A stretch of 7,874 nucleotides of DNA. Source: an uncultured Porphyromonas sp. (GTDB lineage Bacteria > Bacteroidota > Bacteroidia > Bacteroidales > Porphyromonadaceae). How positions within the stretch are numbered: position 1 is the stretch's first letter; every line of letters starts with the position of its first letter. Of the stretch, positions 1 through 7,486 are shown piece after piece. Location: NCBI GenBank assembly GCA_947253195.1, contig CAMXXM010000055.1:1-7874 (forward strand), written 5' to 3'. A program made the position numbers and the translations under genes. The notes under the pieces were generated by a model that was not told where the DNA came from, searched no databases, and saw only the letters and a program-made list of their open reading frames with translations.

Positions 1-896
1 GCGGAGAAGATGGGGCTGTCGGGGTAGCCGATGGCGTTTTTCTTATCCGAGAGATTGATGGTGGGGACAAATCGACTACCGGACCACAGTGATGCCTGCT
101 CGGTGAAGTGTGCGAGGGTAGGGTCGACTGCGGTGCAGCTGTAGAGCACCCAGGTCGCTTTCTCGACAAAGGAGGCAGCCTCAGCATAGGGGCTCTCGAC
201 GGCGATAAGGTAGTCAGCCCTCTGCGAGGAGGCACGCTTGTGGAGGTCAGCGAGGATATCGGTGATCTCGGCCTTGTCAAAGAGCGCAAAGTCCACGGGG
301 AGCTTGATCGAGTAGCCGTCGAAGGGCGTCTTGGAGAGCAGCCCGAGACCTCTGACGATCTCCTGCCGGGCGGACCGGAGCCACTTGTCATGCAGCTCCT
401 TGGTCACTCTCTCAGTCATGGCGGATAGCTCCTTCTCCCTCTCCTCGGGTGTCACCTCGGTCCCGGCGGCAGCCCACTTGGTATTTAGGGTCATTCGCTC
501 CTTAGTGAGCTGTCGGTCGAGCTCCTTGGAGCCGCTGACATCGTACTGACTGAGGTCCATGCCGAGGAGTACCCTGGTGTGCTTGGCACTCCGAGCGCTT
601 GCGAGGTCGTAGCTCTGAGTGGAGGTGAGCTCCTCCGTCACCCCCTTGAGGATCACCACGTCAAGGCTGTCCGGGGTCTCCGACAGCCAGTGGAGTGGTT
701 GCTTGCACCAGTCGTACATCATCCCGATGACGATGGGGCGAGAGAAAATATCAGCTTTATACTCCCTAACGACCTTGTCTGCCGGACGGAGTACGGGAGC
801 CTCTACGGGGATGGGCTCCTGGGTGGTCCAGTCCGCACAGCTGCCGAGGGCCAGCAGTGGCAGCAGGAGTGCGATGAAATATCTATTCTTATTCAT
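1..896 (-). CDS. GH18-like surface lipoprotein, probably non-catalytic glycan-binding (3' end outside window)
   Basis: Reading leftward from the ATG at 896-894 gives an open frame of 298 codons that leaves the window without a stop, so the C-terminus is missing. The N-terminus has a lysine/arginine start, a leucine-rich core and a lipobox LALGSC with Cys20, then CADWTTQEP, a tail I associate with GH18-like lipoproteins of Bacteroides glycan loci. Alternating strands fit a TIM barrel: IVIGMMYDW (55-63), LDVVILKG (78-85), TRVLLGMD (107-114), FDGYSIKLP (192-200), DYLIAVES (228-235), WVLYSCT (249-255) and RFVPTIN (275-281). The FDGYSIKLP strand sits where GH18 enzymes have FDGxDxDxE; only the first Asp (D193) remains, with Ser196, Lys198 and Pro200 replacing the others. 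Catalysis is therefore unlikely. Known GH18-like proteins in Bacteroides SusC/D loci act as surface glycan-binding proteins, and I infer the same role here. It starts 25 nt after susD and is presumably cotranscribed. GH18 affiliation is from motif and context recall, not a search. Confidence 0.78.
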   Translation of the reverse strand, partial: MNKNRYFIALLLPLLALGSCADWTTQEPIPVEAPVLRPADKVVREYKADIFSRPIVIGMMYDWCKQPLHWLSETPDSLDVVILKGVTEELTSTQSYDLASARSAKHTRVLLGMDLSQYDVSGSKELDRQLTKERMTLNTKWAAAGTEVTPEEREKELSAMTERVTKELHDKWLRSARQEIVRGLGLLSKTPFDGYSIKLPVDFALFDKAEITDILADLHKRASSQRADYLIAVESPYAEAASFVEKATWVLYSCTAVDPTLAHFTEQASLWSGSRFVPTINLSDKKNAIGYPDSPIFS

Positions 897-921
897 ACAA
901 TACTATCTTGATGTAGGGGGA

Positions 922-2484
922 TTACTTCTTGAGTGCCCACCAGAGATCGGTGGCGTGTGTATCCGGGCCATTCAGGGAGGGGAGGATGGCATTCACATTC
1001 TCCAGGTTATTGACCTTCTCTTTATTGGAGAAAGCGAAGCGCCTCATGCCACCATAGTCCTTGCCATCGGCTCTGCGCACGATGTCCTGACAGTCCTTGC
1101 TCTCGTTGACGGTAGCGGTGAGGAGATTGGGGTACCCGGTGCGGCGCCACTCGGACCACGCCTCGATGGTGTTGTAGGGGAAGAGTGCGATCCACTTCTG
1201 GGTGATGATCTGAGCCAGCTCCCTCTCCTTGTCACCGGCAGCAGCATCCCAGGAGACCGTGATGTCGGACGAGAAGGAGGGGACATCTGCAGAGGGGAAG
1301 ACGGGATCCTGGAAGCCTCCTCTGGTCTCCACACAGGAGAGATAGTCGCCTACCTCTACGCCCCACTGCTCGCAGGAGAGGCGGATTCCCTCCTCATAGT
1401 ACTCGCGAGCGCTCTTGTCGCCGACGCTCCAGCCGAGCAGCTTACCCTCTGCCCTTAGGAAAGAGACCTCGGCGGCAGTGATCAGGTAGATGGGCGAGTC
1501 TTTTGCGACATTCACGCGAGAGTACTCATCCTGCTTAGAATCGCCCTTAAAGCCCTTAACGGGCGGCACGTGAAGGCCGAATGGCTTCTCTCCACGTACG
1601 GCAGTGAAGTAGGCGGAGGTGCGAGGATCGCCAAAGGCAAGCATATACTCCACGATATCAGCCCCTACGCGAGAGTCGTTCCAGTCATTCATCTTGACAG
1701 CAGGGTTGTCGATCGATGGCAGGGCAGCCGCAAGGTCATTGCTCTTGATGACGCCCTTCTGCACCGCATACTCTGCATACTCCTTGGCCATGGAGGGAGC
1801 CACGCCGGAGATGCGGATCGCCATGCGCAGCATCAGGGAGCGCCCATAGGCGGCCCACTTATGCATGTCGCCGCCGTAGACGGTGTCGTAGTCCTTGTAC
1901 GAGAGATCCCCCACGGGAGTCTCGTCGAGCGCCTCTACGGCAGTCTTGAGATCTGCGAGCATAGCGGTATAGAGCTCCTCCTCAGTATCGTAGGGGACGC
2001 GGAGATCCACTCCGGTGACCTTGGAGTAGGGCACCGGCCCGTAGCAGTCCGCCACGCGGTGGACTATGGCGATGCGGAGGAGGGTGCCGAGCGCAAAGTA
2101 GGGCTTGGTCATATCGCCTTCGCTCTTCCGCTTCAGGACATTGTACTGAGTGTAGAGGTGTTTCCCGAAGGTGTCGTCAAAGGGGTAGTCATTCCATGTC
2201 TGATTGGGGGCATATCGGGCAAAGTCGGAGGTGAAATTGGGCGAACCGACAAAGCCGGACAGGACGCCCGGGAGGTCGTAGTCCATCTGGTAGCCGTTTT
2301 CCTGATTGGGGATGACCCAATTGATGAGCTGGCTCAGCTCCGCACCTCCGGTGGGGATACGGGACATCTCTGCCTCCGTGATGCCTGAGAGATCTTTATT
2401 ATAGTCCTCAAACTTCTTCGTGCAGGCGCTTACGAGGAGCGTGAAGCCCAAAAAAGCAGTGAGGGTAAGATTTATATTTTTCAT
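922..2484 (-). CDS. SusD/RagB-family outer-membrane glycan-binding lipoprotein (SusD-like_2 type)
   Basis: This 520-residue protein is the extracellular lid of a SusCD complex. It caps the SusC barrel, captures oligosaccharide and opens to hand it over. The signal peptide ends in a lipobox LLVSAC with Cys21, followed by the typical SusD opening CTKKFEDYNKD. Family-conserved blocks are easy to see: YGGDMHKW and SLMLRMAIRIS (203-226, helical TPR region), AAEVSFLRAEGKLLGW (337-352) and ITQKWIALFPYNTIEAW with EWRRTGYPNL (427-454). Length is normal for the family. The gene lies 19 nt after the susC stop and 25 nt before the GH18-like gene, so one transcript is expected. No clear Shine-Dalgarno precedes the ATG, as is common in Bacteroidota. 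The substrate cannot be read from the sequence; the GH18-like neighbour suggests GlcNAc-containing glycans. Confidence 0.95.
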   Translation of the reverse strand: MKNINLTLTAFLGFTLLVSACTKKFEDYNKDLSGITEAEMSRIPTGGAELSQLINWVIPNQENGYQMDYDLPGVLSGFVGSPNFTSDFARYAPNQTWNDYPFDDTFGKHLYTQYNVLKRKSEGDMTKPYFALGTLLRIAIVHRVADCYGPVPYSKVTGVDLRVPYDTEEELYTAMLADLKTAVEALDETPVGDLSYKDYDTVYGGDMHKWAAYGRSLMLRMAIRISGVAPSMAKEYAEYAVQKGVIKSNDLAAALPSIDNPAVKMNDWNDSRVGADIVEYMLAFGDPRTSAYFTAVRGEKPFGLHVPPVKGFKGDSKQDEYSRVNVAKDSPIYLITAAEVSFLRAEGKLLGWSVGDKSAREYYEEGIRLSCEQWGVEVGDYLSCVETRGGFQDPVFPSADVPSFSSDITVSWDAAAGDKERELAQIITQKWIALFPYNTIEAWSEWRRTGYPNLLTATVNESKDCQDIVRRADGKDYGGMRRFAFSNKEKVNNLENVNAILPSLNGPDTHATDLWWALKK

Positions 2485-2503
2485 AAGAGCTCAAGTGTGT
2501 GAC

Positions 2504-5500
2504 TTAGAAATTGAGACTTAGACTAAATCCGAGAGTCCTCTGGGACGGCAGCATGAAGTAGTCCATACCTTGGTTGTAATTGGCCGTCGAGGAGACAGAC
2601 TCGGGATCGAAGGGAGCATTATTGTAGATGAAGCACAGGTTCCTCCCATAGAGGGACAGCGTGGCATCGGAGATGAAAATGGATGCGGGGAACTTGTATC
2701 TGTAGGAGATGTGGAGGTCCTGCAGACGGAAGTTGGTGGCATCGTAGACGTAGTACTGCGCCAGGCGATTCTTACCCCGGGCGCTGAAGTAGCTCTGAGG
2801 ATCGATAGGTCTGCCATCGACCGGCACAAAGCCGAGATCCCTAGCTGCGGCAGTCGCCTCAGAGACGCCGTAGTGGTCGAGGGCTGCCTGAGTCATGGAT
2901 ACGACCACGCCTCCGACACGACCGGTAAGGGCAAAGCCCAAGCTCAGTCCCTTGTAGGATAGCTCGTTGGTCCAGCCGAGGTTGTGGCTCGGGAGCACAC
3001 TGCCGAGCTTGACCATCCGGTCGTCCTTGAAGTTGGAGACACTCAGGGAACCATTCTTATTGACCAGCACACGGCCCTTAGCATCGCGCGTAAAGTCCTG
3101 TGTGGTGTAGATGTCACCGAGTGAGCCGCCCTTCTTGAGGATATAGTGCATCGAGCCCATGCTATTCATGTCGAGGAAGGGCTGTGACTCCTGCTCCTGC
3201 GTGAGGGGGTTGTAGTAGTTGTCGGCCAGCTCCACGATCTTATTGTGATTGTATCCGTAGGTGAAGTTGCCGTCGTAGCGGAAGCCCTCGCCCTTGCCCA
3301 AGTGAAGTCCCAGGGCAAGCTCCACACCTTGGTTGCGTACGCTACCGGTCTGGATGTAGACGGCGTCGTAGCCAGAGGAGGGAGAGGCGGCGACGCGCAG
3401 GGTCTGATTGTTGGTGTCAGTCAGGTAGTAGCTCCCGTCGAGGGTGATGAGGCCATTGAGCCAGCGAGAGGAGATACCGACCTCGTATGAGTTGGTACGC
3501 TCCGGATAGAGCTGACCGATGGGGAAGTAGGTCTGGGTCTTGTACTTCTTGCTGTCCTCATCCGGGAGGTAGACCGGAGTCGTCAGACCGCGCTGGAATG
3601 GAGAGGCAACCGAGCTGTATGCGAGACGCACCTTGAAGTAATTGAGCACCGGACGGATCCTCTGGTAGGTCTCCTCATCAAGCATCTCGGTAATGACGCC
3701 GGAGAGACCCACGGAGGGGTAAAAGAACGACTTCTGGGGCGAATTGGCGAGCTGTGATGCCCAGTCATTACGTCCCGTGAGGGTCAGGTAGAGGTAGGAA
3801 TTGAGTCCCAGCTCCAAGCTCCCAAAGATACTCTGCGTCTGCTCGATCCATCCGTGAGGGATCGGCTTGGTCTTCTGGGCAGCCTGATCGATATTGAAGA
3901 TGTTGAAGACGTTGGGGATGCCGTCCTCTCGCAGCGGACCGCCATAGGTGGTGTCGTCGTAGCGGGTGTCCTGGATGGAGGTACCGAGGGTGGCATTGAC
4001 ATTGAGCCGCCAGTCATTCTGCAGCTCAAATCCCTTATTTACCGTCGTGAGGAGGTCGGCGTAGGTCTGGCTCTCGCTTCCCTTCAGCTCGCCATAGTAG
4101 CCATTCTTGCTGACGTCATGGGTCTTCTCGGTTGTCGCGTAGCGCTTGTCCGTAGACTTGACGAGCGTACGATCCCACCGGACACGGCCGGCGACGTTCC
4201 AGAAGTCCGACTCGGACCACTTCATGATATCGTACTTGGCATTCAGCCCCAAGATGTAGCGCTCGCGCTTGGTGCCGCGGAGGTTTCTGTACGCAATCCA
4301 GTAGGGGTTTTGGAGGGTGTAGTCCCCGTTGCCGTACGCCCAGTTTTGGACATAAATGTTGCGGCTGGGGTCGGCTTTTTCAAAGTTCCTGACCGACTCC
4401 AAGCTCTCGCTTCTCGGCATGAGGTAAGCTGCTACGAGAGGATTCATGTACTCACCCTGGTTGATGAGGTTCATATGGTCCTCGAATACAAGACCTGCCG
4501 AGGTGCCGATGGTCAGGCGATCCTTAAGGAAGGAGGCATTATTGCGTGCCGACAGGTTGCATCTATTGTAGCTGTTATTAGGAACGAGACCTTTCGTCGT
4601 CGTCACACTGCCGGAGACGTAGGTCTGGTTGCGCTCCGTACCTCCGGAGACGGAGACGGAGTGCGTCATATTGGATGCCGTCCGGAAGAAGTCGCCTACC
4701 TCCCATCTCGGGTCGCCCTCCGGGATCAGAGAGCCCCAGGAGAGGAGGTTGCCCTGACTACCGTAGCGACTCTGAAACTCCGGCAGGATCATCGGTCGCC
4801 CAAAGTCCATATTCATGGCGTAGGATACCTTGGGCGTTCCCGCCTGACCCTTCTTCGTGGTGATGAGGATGGCACCATTGGCTGCTGCCGATCCATAGAG
4901 GGCGGCTGCGGAGGCACCGGTGAGGACAGAGATAGAGGCAATATCGTCAGGATTGATGTCCGCAGCACTCTCCGTAGAGCCGGAGGAGGAGAAGCGACCT
5001 GAGCCCTGCTCCTGTGTCAGGGAGTAGATCGGCACACCATCGATCACGTAGAGAGCGTTGTTATTGCCCTGGATGGACTTGGTACCTCTCATGACCACCC
5101 TTGCGGCACTACCCATACCGGCGGAGCTGGTATTGATGGTGACGCCGGCGATCTTGCCGTTGAGGGAGTTGACAAAGTTGGGATCCTTACGTGAGCTGAG
5201 CTGGTCTCCCTTGATCTCCTGGACATTGTAGGCCAGCGCCTTTGTCTGGCGCTTGATGCCAAGAGCGGTGACGACGACCTCATCGAGGAGCTCGCTATCC
5301 TCCTTGAGGACCACCGTCAGAGAGGTGCGTCCCTTCAGAGGGATCTCGAGCGTCTTATATCCCACGTAGGAGAAGCGTAGCGTAGCGTCGGAGGGGACGT
5401 CGGCTATCTGGAAGTTTCCATTAATGTCAGTCATTGCTCCCATATTGGCCTGCCCGATGACGACCACCGTGGCACTGATGATGGGCTCATTCTGTTCGTC

Positions 5501-5614
5501 CACTACATGGCCCTTCACTGTGAGCTTGCTCTGCGCCGATAGCGGAAGAGCAAACACCAAGCACATGAGCAGCAGAAGAAAATGCCTGCTTTGGAGTGAT
5601 AGTAGATTCTTCAT
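2504..5614 (-). CDS. SusC/RagA-family TonB-linked outer-membrane transporter
   Basis: The protein has 1036 residues from the chosen start at 5614. It is the barrel of a SusCD pair, importing glycan fragments into the periplasm with energy from TonB-ExbBD. An N-terminal signal peptide (MKNLLSLQSRHFLLLLMCLV, then FALPLSAQ) is cleaved near residue 27. A CarboxypepD_reg-like beta domain follows (about 32-105; GHVVDEQNEPI, TDINGNFQI, FSYVGYKTLEI), then the TonB-box-like DEVVVTALGI (111-120), a plug with LYVIDGVP (188-195) and NGAILITTKKG (246-256), and a long barrel ending in the aromatic LGFSLSLNF. An upstream in-frame ATG at 5686 would add 24 residues (MSHHHSLCRIL and onward) before the signal peptide, burying it; the start at 5614 gives a normal signal peptide and is preferred. 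No strong ribosome site is visible. It is first gene of the operon, 19 nt ahead of susD. Confidence 0.96.
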   Translation of the reverse strand: MKNLLSLQSRHFLLLLMCLVFALPLSAQSKLTVKGHVVDEQNEPIISATVVVIGQANMGAMTDINGNFQIADVPSDATLRFSYVGYKTLEIPLKGRTSLTVVLKEDSELLDEVVVTALGIKRQTKALAYNVQEIKGDQLSSRKDPNFVNSLNGKIAGVTINTSSAGMGSAARVVMRGTKSIQGNNNALYVIDGVPIYSLTQEQGSGRFSSSGSTESAADINPDDIASISVLTGASAAALYGSAAANGAILITTKKGQAGTPKVSYAMNMDFGRPMILPEFQSRYGSQGNLLSWGSLIPEGDPRWEVGDFFRTASNMTHSVSVSGGTERNQTYVSGSVTTTKGLVPNNSYNRCNLSARNNASFLKDRLTIGTSAGLVFEDHMNLINQGEYMNPLVAAYLMPRSESLESVRNFEKADPSRNIYVQNWAYGNGDYTLQNPYWIAYRNLRGTKRERYILGLNAKYDIMKWSESDFWNVAGRVRWDRTLVKSTDKRYATTEKTHDVSKNGYYGELKGSESQTYADLLTTVNKGFELQNDWRLNVNATLGTSIQDTRYDDTTYGGPLREDGIPNVFNIFNIDQAAQKTKPIPHGWIEQTQSIFGSLELGLNSYLYLTLTGRNDWASQLANSPQKSFFYPSVGLSGVITEMLDEETYQRIRPVLNYFKVRLAYSSVASPFQRGLTTPVYLPDEDSKKYKTQTYFPIGQLYPERTNSYEVGISSRWLNGLITLDGSYYLTDTNNQTLRVAASPSSGYDAVYIQTGSVRNQGVELALGLHLGKGEGFRYDGNFTYGYNHNKIVELADNYYNPLTQEQESQPFLDMNSMGSMHYILKKGGSLGDIYTTQDFTRDAKGRVLVNKNGSLSVSNFKDDRMVKLGSVLPSHNLGWTNELSYKGLSLGFALTGRVGGVVVSMTQAALDHYGVSEATAAARDLGFVPVDGRPIDPQSYFSARGKNRLAQYYVYDATNFRLQDLHISYRYKFPASIFISDATLSLYGRNLCFIYNNAPFDPESVSSTANYNQGMDYFMLPSQRTLGFSLSLNF

Positions 5615-5709
5615 TATAAATTTGTAAAAGGTAAAAACTCCGATTCGTATGCAGAGTATCCGACAGAGACTGTGGTGATGACTCATACCGGGCCTACATA
5701 TGGTCTACT

Positions 5710-5727
5710 GAGGGGGTGGTGACCCTC
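5710..5727 (-). promoter_or_regulatory. Small hairpin at the predicted 5' end of the susC leader
   Basis: On the minus strand GAGGG and CCCTC form a 5-bp stem around the 8-nt loop TCACCACC, directly after the predicted start of transcription. A 5'-terminal hairpin could stabilise the mRNA or take part in leader control. The stem is short and may be chance. Confidence 0.25.
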
Positions 5728-5734
5728 TTAGGCA

Positions 5735-5767
5735 CAAAGTTAATCAATCTTTTTCCTAACCCACAGA
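5735..5767 (-). promoter_or_regulatory. Predicted sigma-ABfr-type promoter of the susC operon
   Basis: Reading the minus strand, TAACTTTG (5742 to 5735) matches the Bacteroidota -7 consensus TAnnTTTG exactly. A -33-like TCTG (5767 to 5764; consensus TTTG or TTG) stands 21 nt upstream, within the usual spacing. Transcription would begin near 5728-5730, giving a leader of about 115 nt before the susC ATG at 5614. A weaker candidate, TACCTTTT at 5633 to 5626, is only about 12 nt before the ATG and is less likely. This is a motif match only. Confidence 0.55.
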
Positions 5768-6107
5768 CTTAACGTCCCTTTAGTAGGGGTGAGGTATAAG
5801 TAAGCTTTTTCTGTTCTCCAGAAAGGCACGCACGGACAATCGAAAGACACTACTTCTGCGCCTTTACTGTTGGTATTCTAAATCATCTTTCAGTATTTAA
5901 GACTGTAGGAGATTAGGGCCGCTTCTACCTAGCCTCCGGTCATCCGTGGCGCATCGCGCAACTCGATGACCAGTGAAAATGGTCGTAAACTAATCACCCA
6001 ACCTATTGCGATCCGCACTATCAATCCTATCCCGGTGTTACCGACAAGGGGTGCCTCCTTGACTTCTCAATCCGTTTTTCAATATTTAGCGTAGCCCTGC
6101 GGCTCTC
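5743..6107. other. Intergenic stretch between susC promoter and fic, no convincing gene
   Basis: Outside the -33 box of the susC promoter I see no recognisable gene, tRNA or known riboswitch in these 365 nt. It holds several short dyads: GGTCATC (5938-5944) with GATGACC (5965-5971), GACCA (5968-5972) with TGGTC (5980-5984), and CAAGG (6045-6049) with CCTTG (6057-6061). An open frame of 42 codons on the plus strand (5966-6094, protein starting MTSENGRKLITQ) has no ribosome site, promoter or recognisable similarity and is probably chance. The similar 14-mers TTTCAGTATTTAAG (5888) and TTTCAATATTTAGC (6077) lie 189 nt apart; their meaning is unknown. Confidence 0.5.
6093..6104 (-). terminator. 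Weak hairpin just after the fic stop codon
   Basis: AGCC and GGCT pair around a 4-nt loop, beginning three nt past the fic stop. No run of T follows on the minus strand (ACGCTAAATATTG), so it is a poor intrinsic terminator. It is the only stem close to the gene end. Confidence 0.15.
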
Positions 6108-6869
6108 TTATCGCCATTGGTACTTAGGTGGCGCTACCTCATTGATCCTCTGCAGTTGCATATCCAGGGCGTAATCAATGTATGGATTGTAGTCTTCCTT
6201 CTCATAGAAAGAAGCTATGGCGTCTCGGTATCGGAGTATGTCTGCCTGCTTGCTTGAACGCACCGGGATGATGTGAGCGCTCATCAGTACGATGCTCTCC
6301 ACAAGCCTTGAGGTCCTCTTATTGCCGTCCGAGAATGGTTGCAGGCGAGCTAAGTTACAGTGCAGAAACATGGAGTGTACAAAGGGGTCTTCGTACTCCT
6401 CTTGCTCTGTAAGTATCTGTGCGAGCTTCTGCTCAATCAATGCAGGGTCTGATGGCGGGATATAGTCAGTGCCGGTTATTCTGACCGCGTGTGACCTCAA
6501 GGTGCCCCTTTGGAAGACAGGCAAGAGGTCATTTGTCAGCATAGCATGCAGCTCCATTATGGTACGGGTGTTTAGCCTTAACTCATCTCCTTTTTTGATA
6601 TGCTCTACACAGTCGATAAACGAGTTGTATAAGTTCTTGAGCATAGCGGCCTCTGTGTAGGTTTTCGGAGAGGTGATGCCGTCCTTGAGGAGGCACTCGG
6701 TCTCTACGTAGGTATAGGTATTGCCCTCGATCTTAGCGGAGTAGTAGGCCCAGTAGATTGCTAGATCTATTATCTCGTAGCTCTCCAGTGTCGAGAAGTC
6801 AGCGAATGGATTACTGCTTATGAAGCGAGCTTTCTCTTTTTGGTCGTTGCTCAGAGTTAAGTGTTGCAT
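6108..6869 (-). CDS. Fic-domain protein, class II autoinhibited layout, catalytic His replaced by Gln
   Basis: The protein has 253 residues. Fic enzymes usually transfer AMP from ATP to a hydroxyl of a target protein in the cytoplasm. The N-terminal helix carries SAKIEGN (44-50), matching the (S/T)xxxE(G/N) inhibitory motif, with Glu48 the expected inhibitory residue that competes with ATP gamma-phosphate; its position before the core makes this class II. The flap is near VRITGTDYIPP (129-139). The active loop reads LQPFSDGNKRTSR (176-188), against HPFxDGNGRxxR in canonical Fic. Gln177 (codon CAA at 6341-6339) stands in for the catalytic His, and Lys184 replaces the second Gly of GNGR, as in phage P1 Doc (ANKR). 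The phosphate-binding loop is otherwise intact. It may be inactive for AMPylation, use another chemistry, or belong to a Gln-type Fic subfamily. It appears monocistronic; no toxin-antitoxin partner is adjacent. AGGGA lies about 9-13 nt before the ATG as a possible ribosome site. Confidence 0.93.
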   Translation of the reverse strand: MQHLTLSNDQKEKARFISSNPFADFSTLESYEIIDLAIYWAYYSAKIEGNTYTYVETECLLKDGITSPKTYTEAAMLKNLYNSFIDCVEHIKKGDELRLNTRTIMELHAMLTNDLLPVFQRGTLRSHAVRITGTDYIPPSDPALIEQKLAQILTEQEEYEDPFVHSMFLHCNLARLQPFSDGNKRTSRLVESIVLMSAHIIPVRSSKQADILRYRDAIASFYEKEDYNPYIDYALDMQLQRINEVAPPKYQWR

Positions 6870-6915
6870 ATTTCGATCCCTGCTATTAAGTCGGTTAGAG
6901 CCGCTATTTACACAG

Positions 6916-6923
6916 CAAACTTA
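6916..6923 (-). promoter_or_regulatory. Predicted -7 box of the fic promoter
   Basis: The minus strand reads TAAGTTTG (6923 to 6916), an exact TAnnTTTG match, about 47 nt before the fic ATG at 6869. Transcription would start roughly 40 nt upstream of the gene. No good -33 TTTG is found at the expected distance; TATG with a 16-nt spacer is the nearest. Hence fic seems to have its own promoter rather than being part of a larger unit. Confidence 0.5.
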
Positions 6924-7310
6924 CAGATTAATGAGTCACCATAGAGGTCGGCACATCAGTCTTCACTCCTTAGAAGCTTGACCGAAGTGTCTGCTCCTTT
7001 ACTCCTATTATACCTTTAGAGAGATAGACTTGATGTAATGCTGTGAAGGATGATGAGGAAGAATGTGGAAAGTGTTGGTGAAACAGACTGACTCCCCGAG
7101 GAACGCCTTACTGAAGCGACTTTGGCGGGTAGCGCTAAGTGTGGGTTGGGCTGTGGAAAAGTAGTGCATAACTTTAGGGGTAAAAGTTTGGCTATTCGAA
7201 GGGCTTTCTGAGTTCCTTTTTTCGCCCACAATAGCAAGCAAAATGGGAGAAAAAGTTTTCCACACCGACTAACACCTTTTTCCCCTCTACTAACACTCTC
7301 CCAACATCCT
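6924..7310. other. Non-genic accessory stretch with overlapping doubtful minus-strand open frames
   Basis: No recognisable domain is found here. Two overlapping minus-strand frames exist (7008-7265, 85 residues; 7016-7333, 105 residues), but neither has a ribosome site, promoter or domain, and their composition (many Ser, Pro, Thr; a run such as KVMHYFSTAQPTLS) looks like translated non-coding DNA. The stretch has an inverted pair TGTGGAAAA (7152-7160) and TTTTCCACA (7256-7264), and a direct repeat ACTAACAC at 7268-7275 and 7289-7296 (period 21). It resembles repeated intergenic DNA I loosely associate with Porphyromonas, but this is recollection and unverified. Its right edge meets the methyltransferase remnant at about 7310. 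Confidence 0.35.
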
Positions 7311-7469
7311 ATGTTAGGATATATAGAGATCAACTACGGCATCAAGACCGGCTGTAATGAGGCCTTTATTCTCAGCACCGAGAGGCGAGATGAGATCCTC
7401 GCTAATTGCCAGACTGAGGACGAGCTTCAGTGGATGGTTGATCTCATACGATCCATATGGCATAGCTAA
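7311..7469 (+). pseudogene. Remnant of a type IIG / BREX PglX-like adenine-specific DNA methyltransferase
   Basis: The frame from ATG 7311 to TAA 7469 encodes 52 residues. Residues 6-21, EINYGIKTGCNEAFIL, followed by STERRDEILANC, match the family pattern yGIkTGxNeAFiid..rd.li found at the start of the target-recognition region of Eco57I/TaqI-like methyltransferases, including type IIG restriction enzymes and BREX PglX. Normally a stretch like ELIRPILRGRDIKRY follows; here it reads DLIRSIWHS and then stops, suggesting decay by point changes. Full-length enzymes exceed 900 residues, so only a small internal piece survives: the N-terminal SAM-binding and catalytic NPPY part is absent upstream, and the C-terminal specificity domain is absent or unrecognisable. 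It signals a lost restriction or phage-defence locus. It cannot be functional as an enzyme. The family call rests on motif recall. Confidence 0.62.
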
Positions 7470-7486
7470 ATGGTACGTATGTATGG

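Noticed and set aside
619..1458. Plus-strand open frame of 279 codons
   Set aside because: It spans, on the opposite strand, the end of susD and the start of the GH18-like gene; no motif or ribosome site supports it.
1570..2388. Plus-strand open frame of 272 codons
   Set aside because: It is antisense to susD, which has clear family motifs; the antisense frame has none.
3854..5002. Plus-strand open frame of 382 codons
   Set aside because: It lies entirely antisense within susC, has no domain or start signal, and arises from the GC-rich codon use of the real gene.
5615..5686. Upstream in-frame ATG at 5686 as susC start
   Set aside because: It would place 24 residues ahead of a normal signal peptide; the ATG at 5614 starts that signal peptide directly.
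5743..6107. tRNA or known riboswitch in the gap before susC
   Set aside because: No cloverleaf with a GTTCRANNC T-loop and no recognisable riboswitch core could be found on either strand.
7008..7333. Minus-strand frames of 85 and 105 codons as genes
   Set aside because: They overlap each other in different frames, lack domains and start signals, and one runs into the methyltransferase remnant on the other strand.
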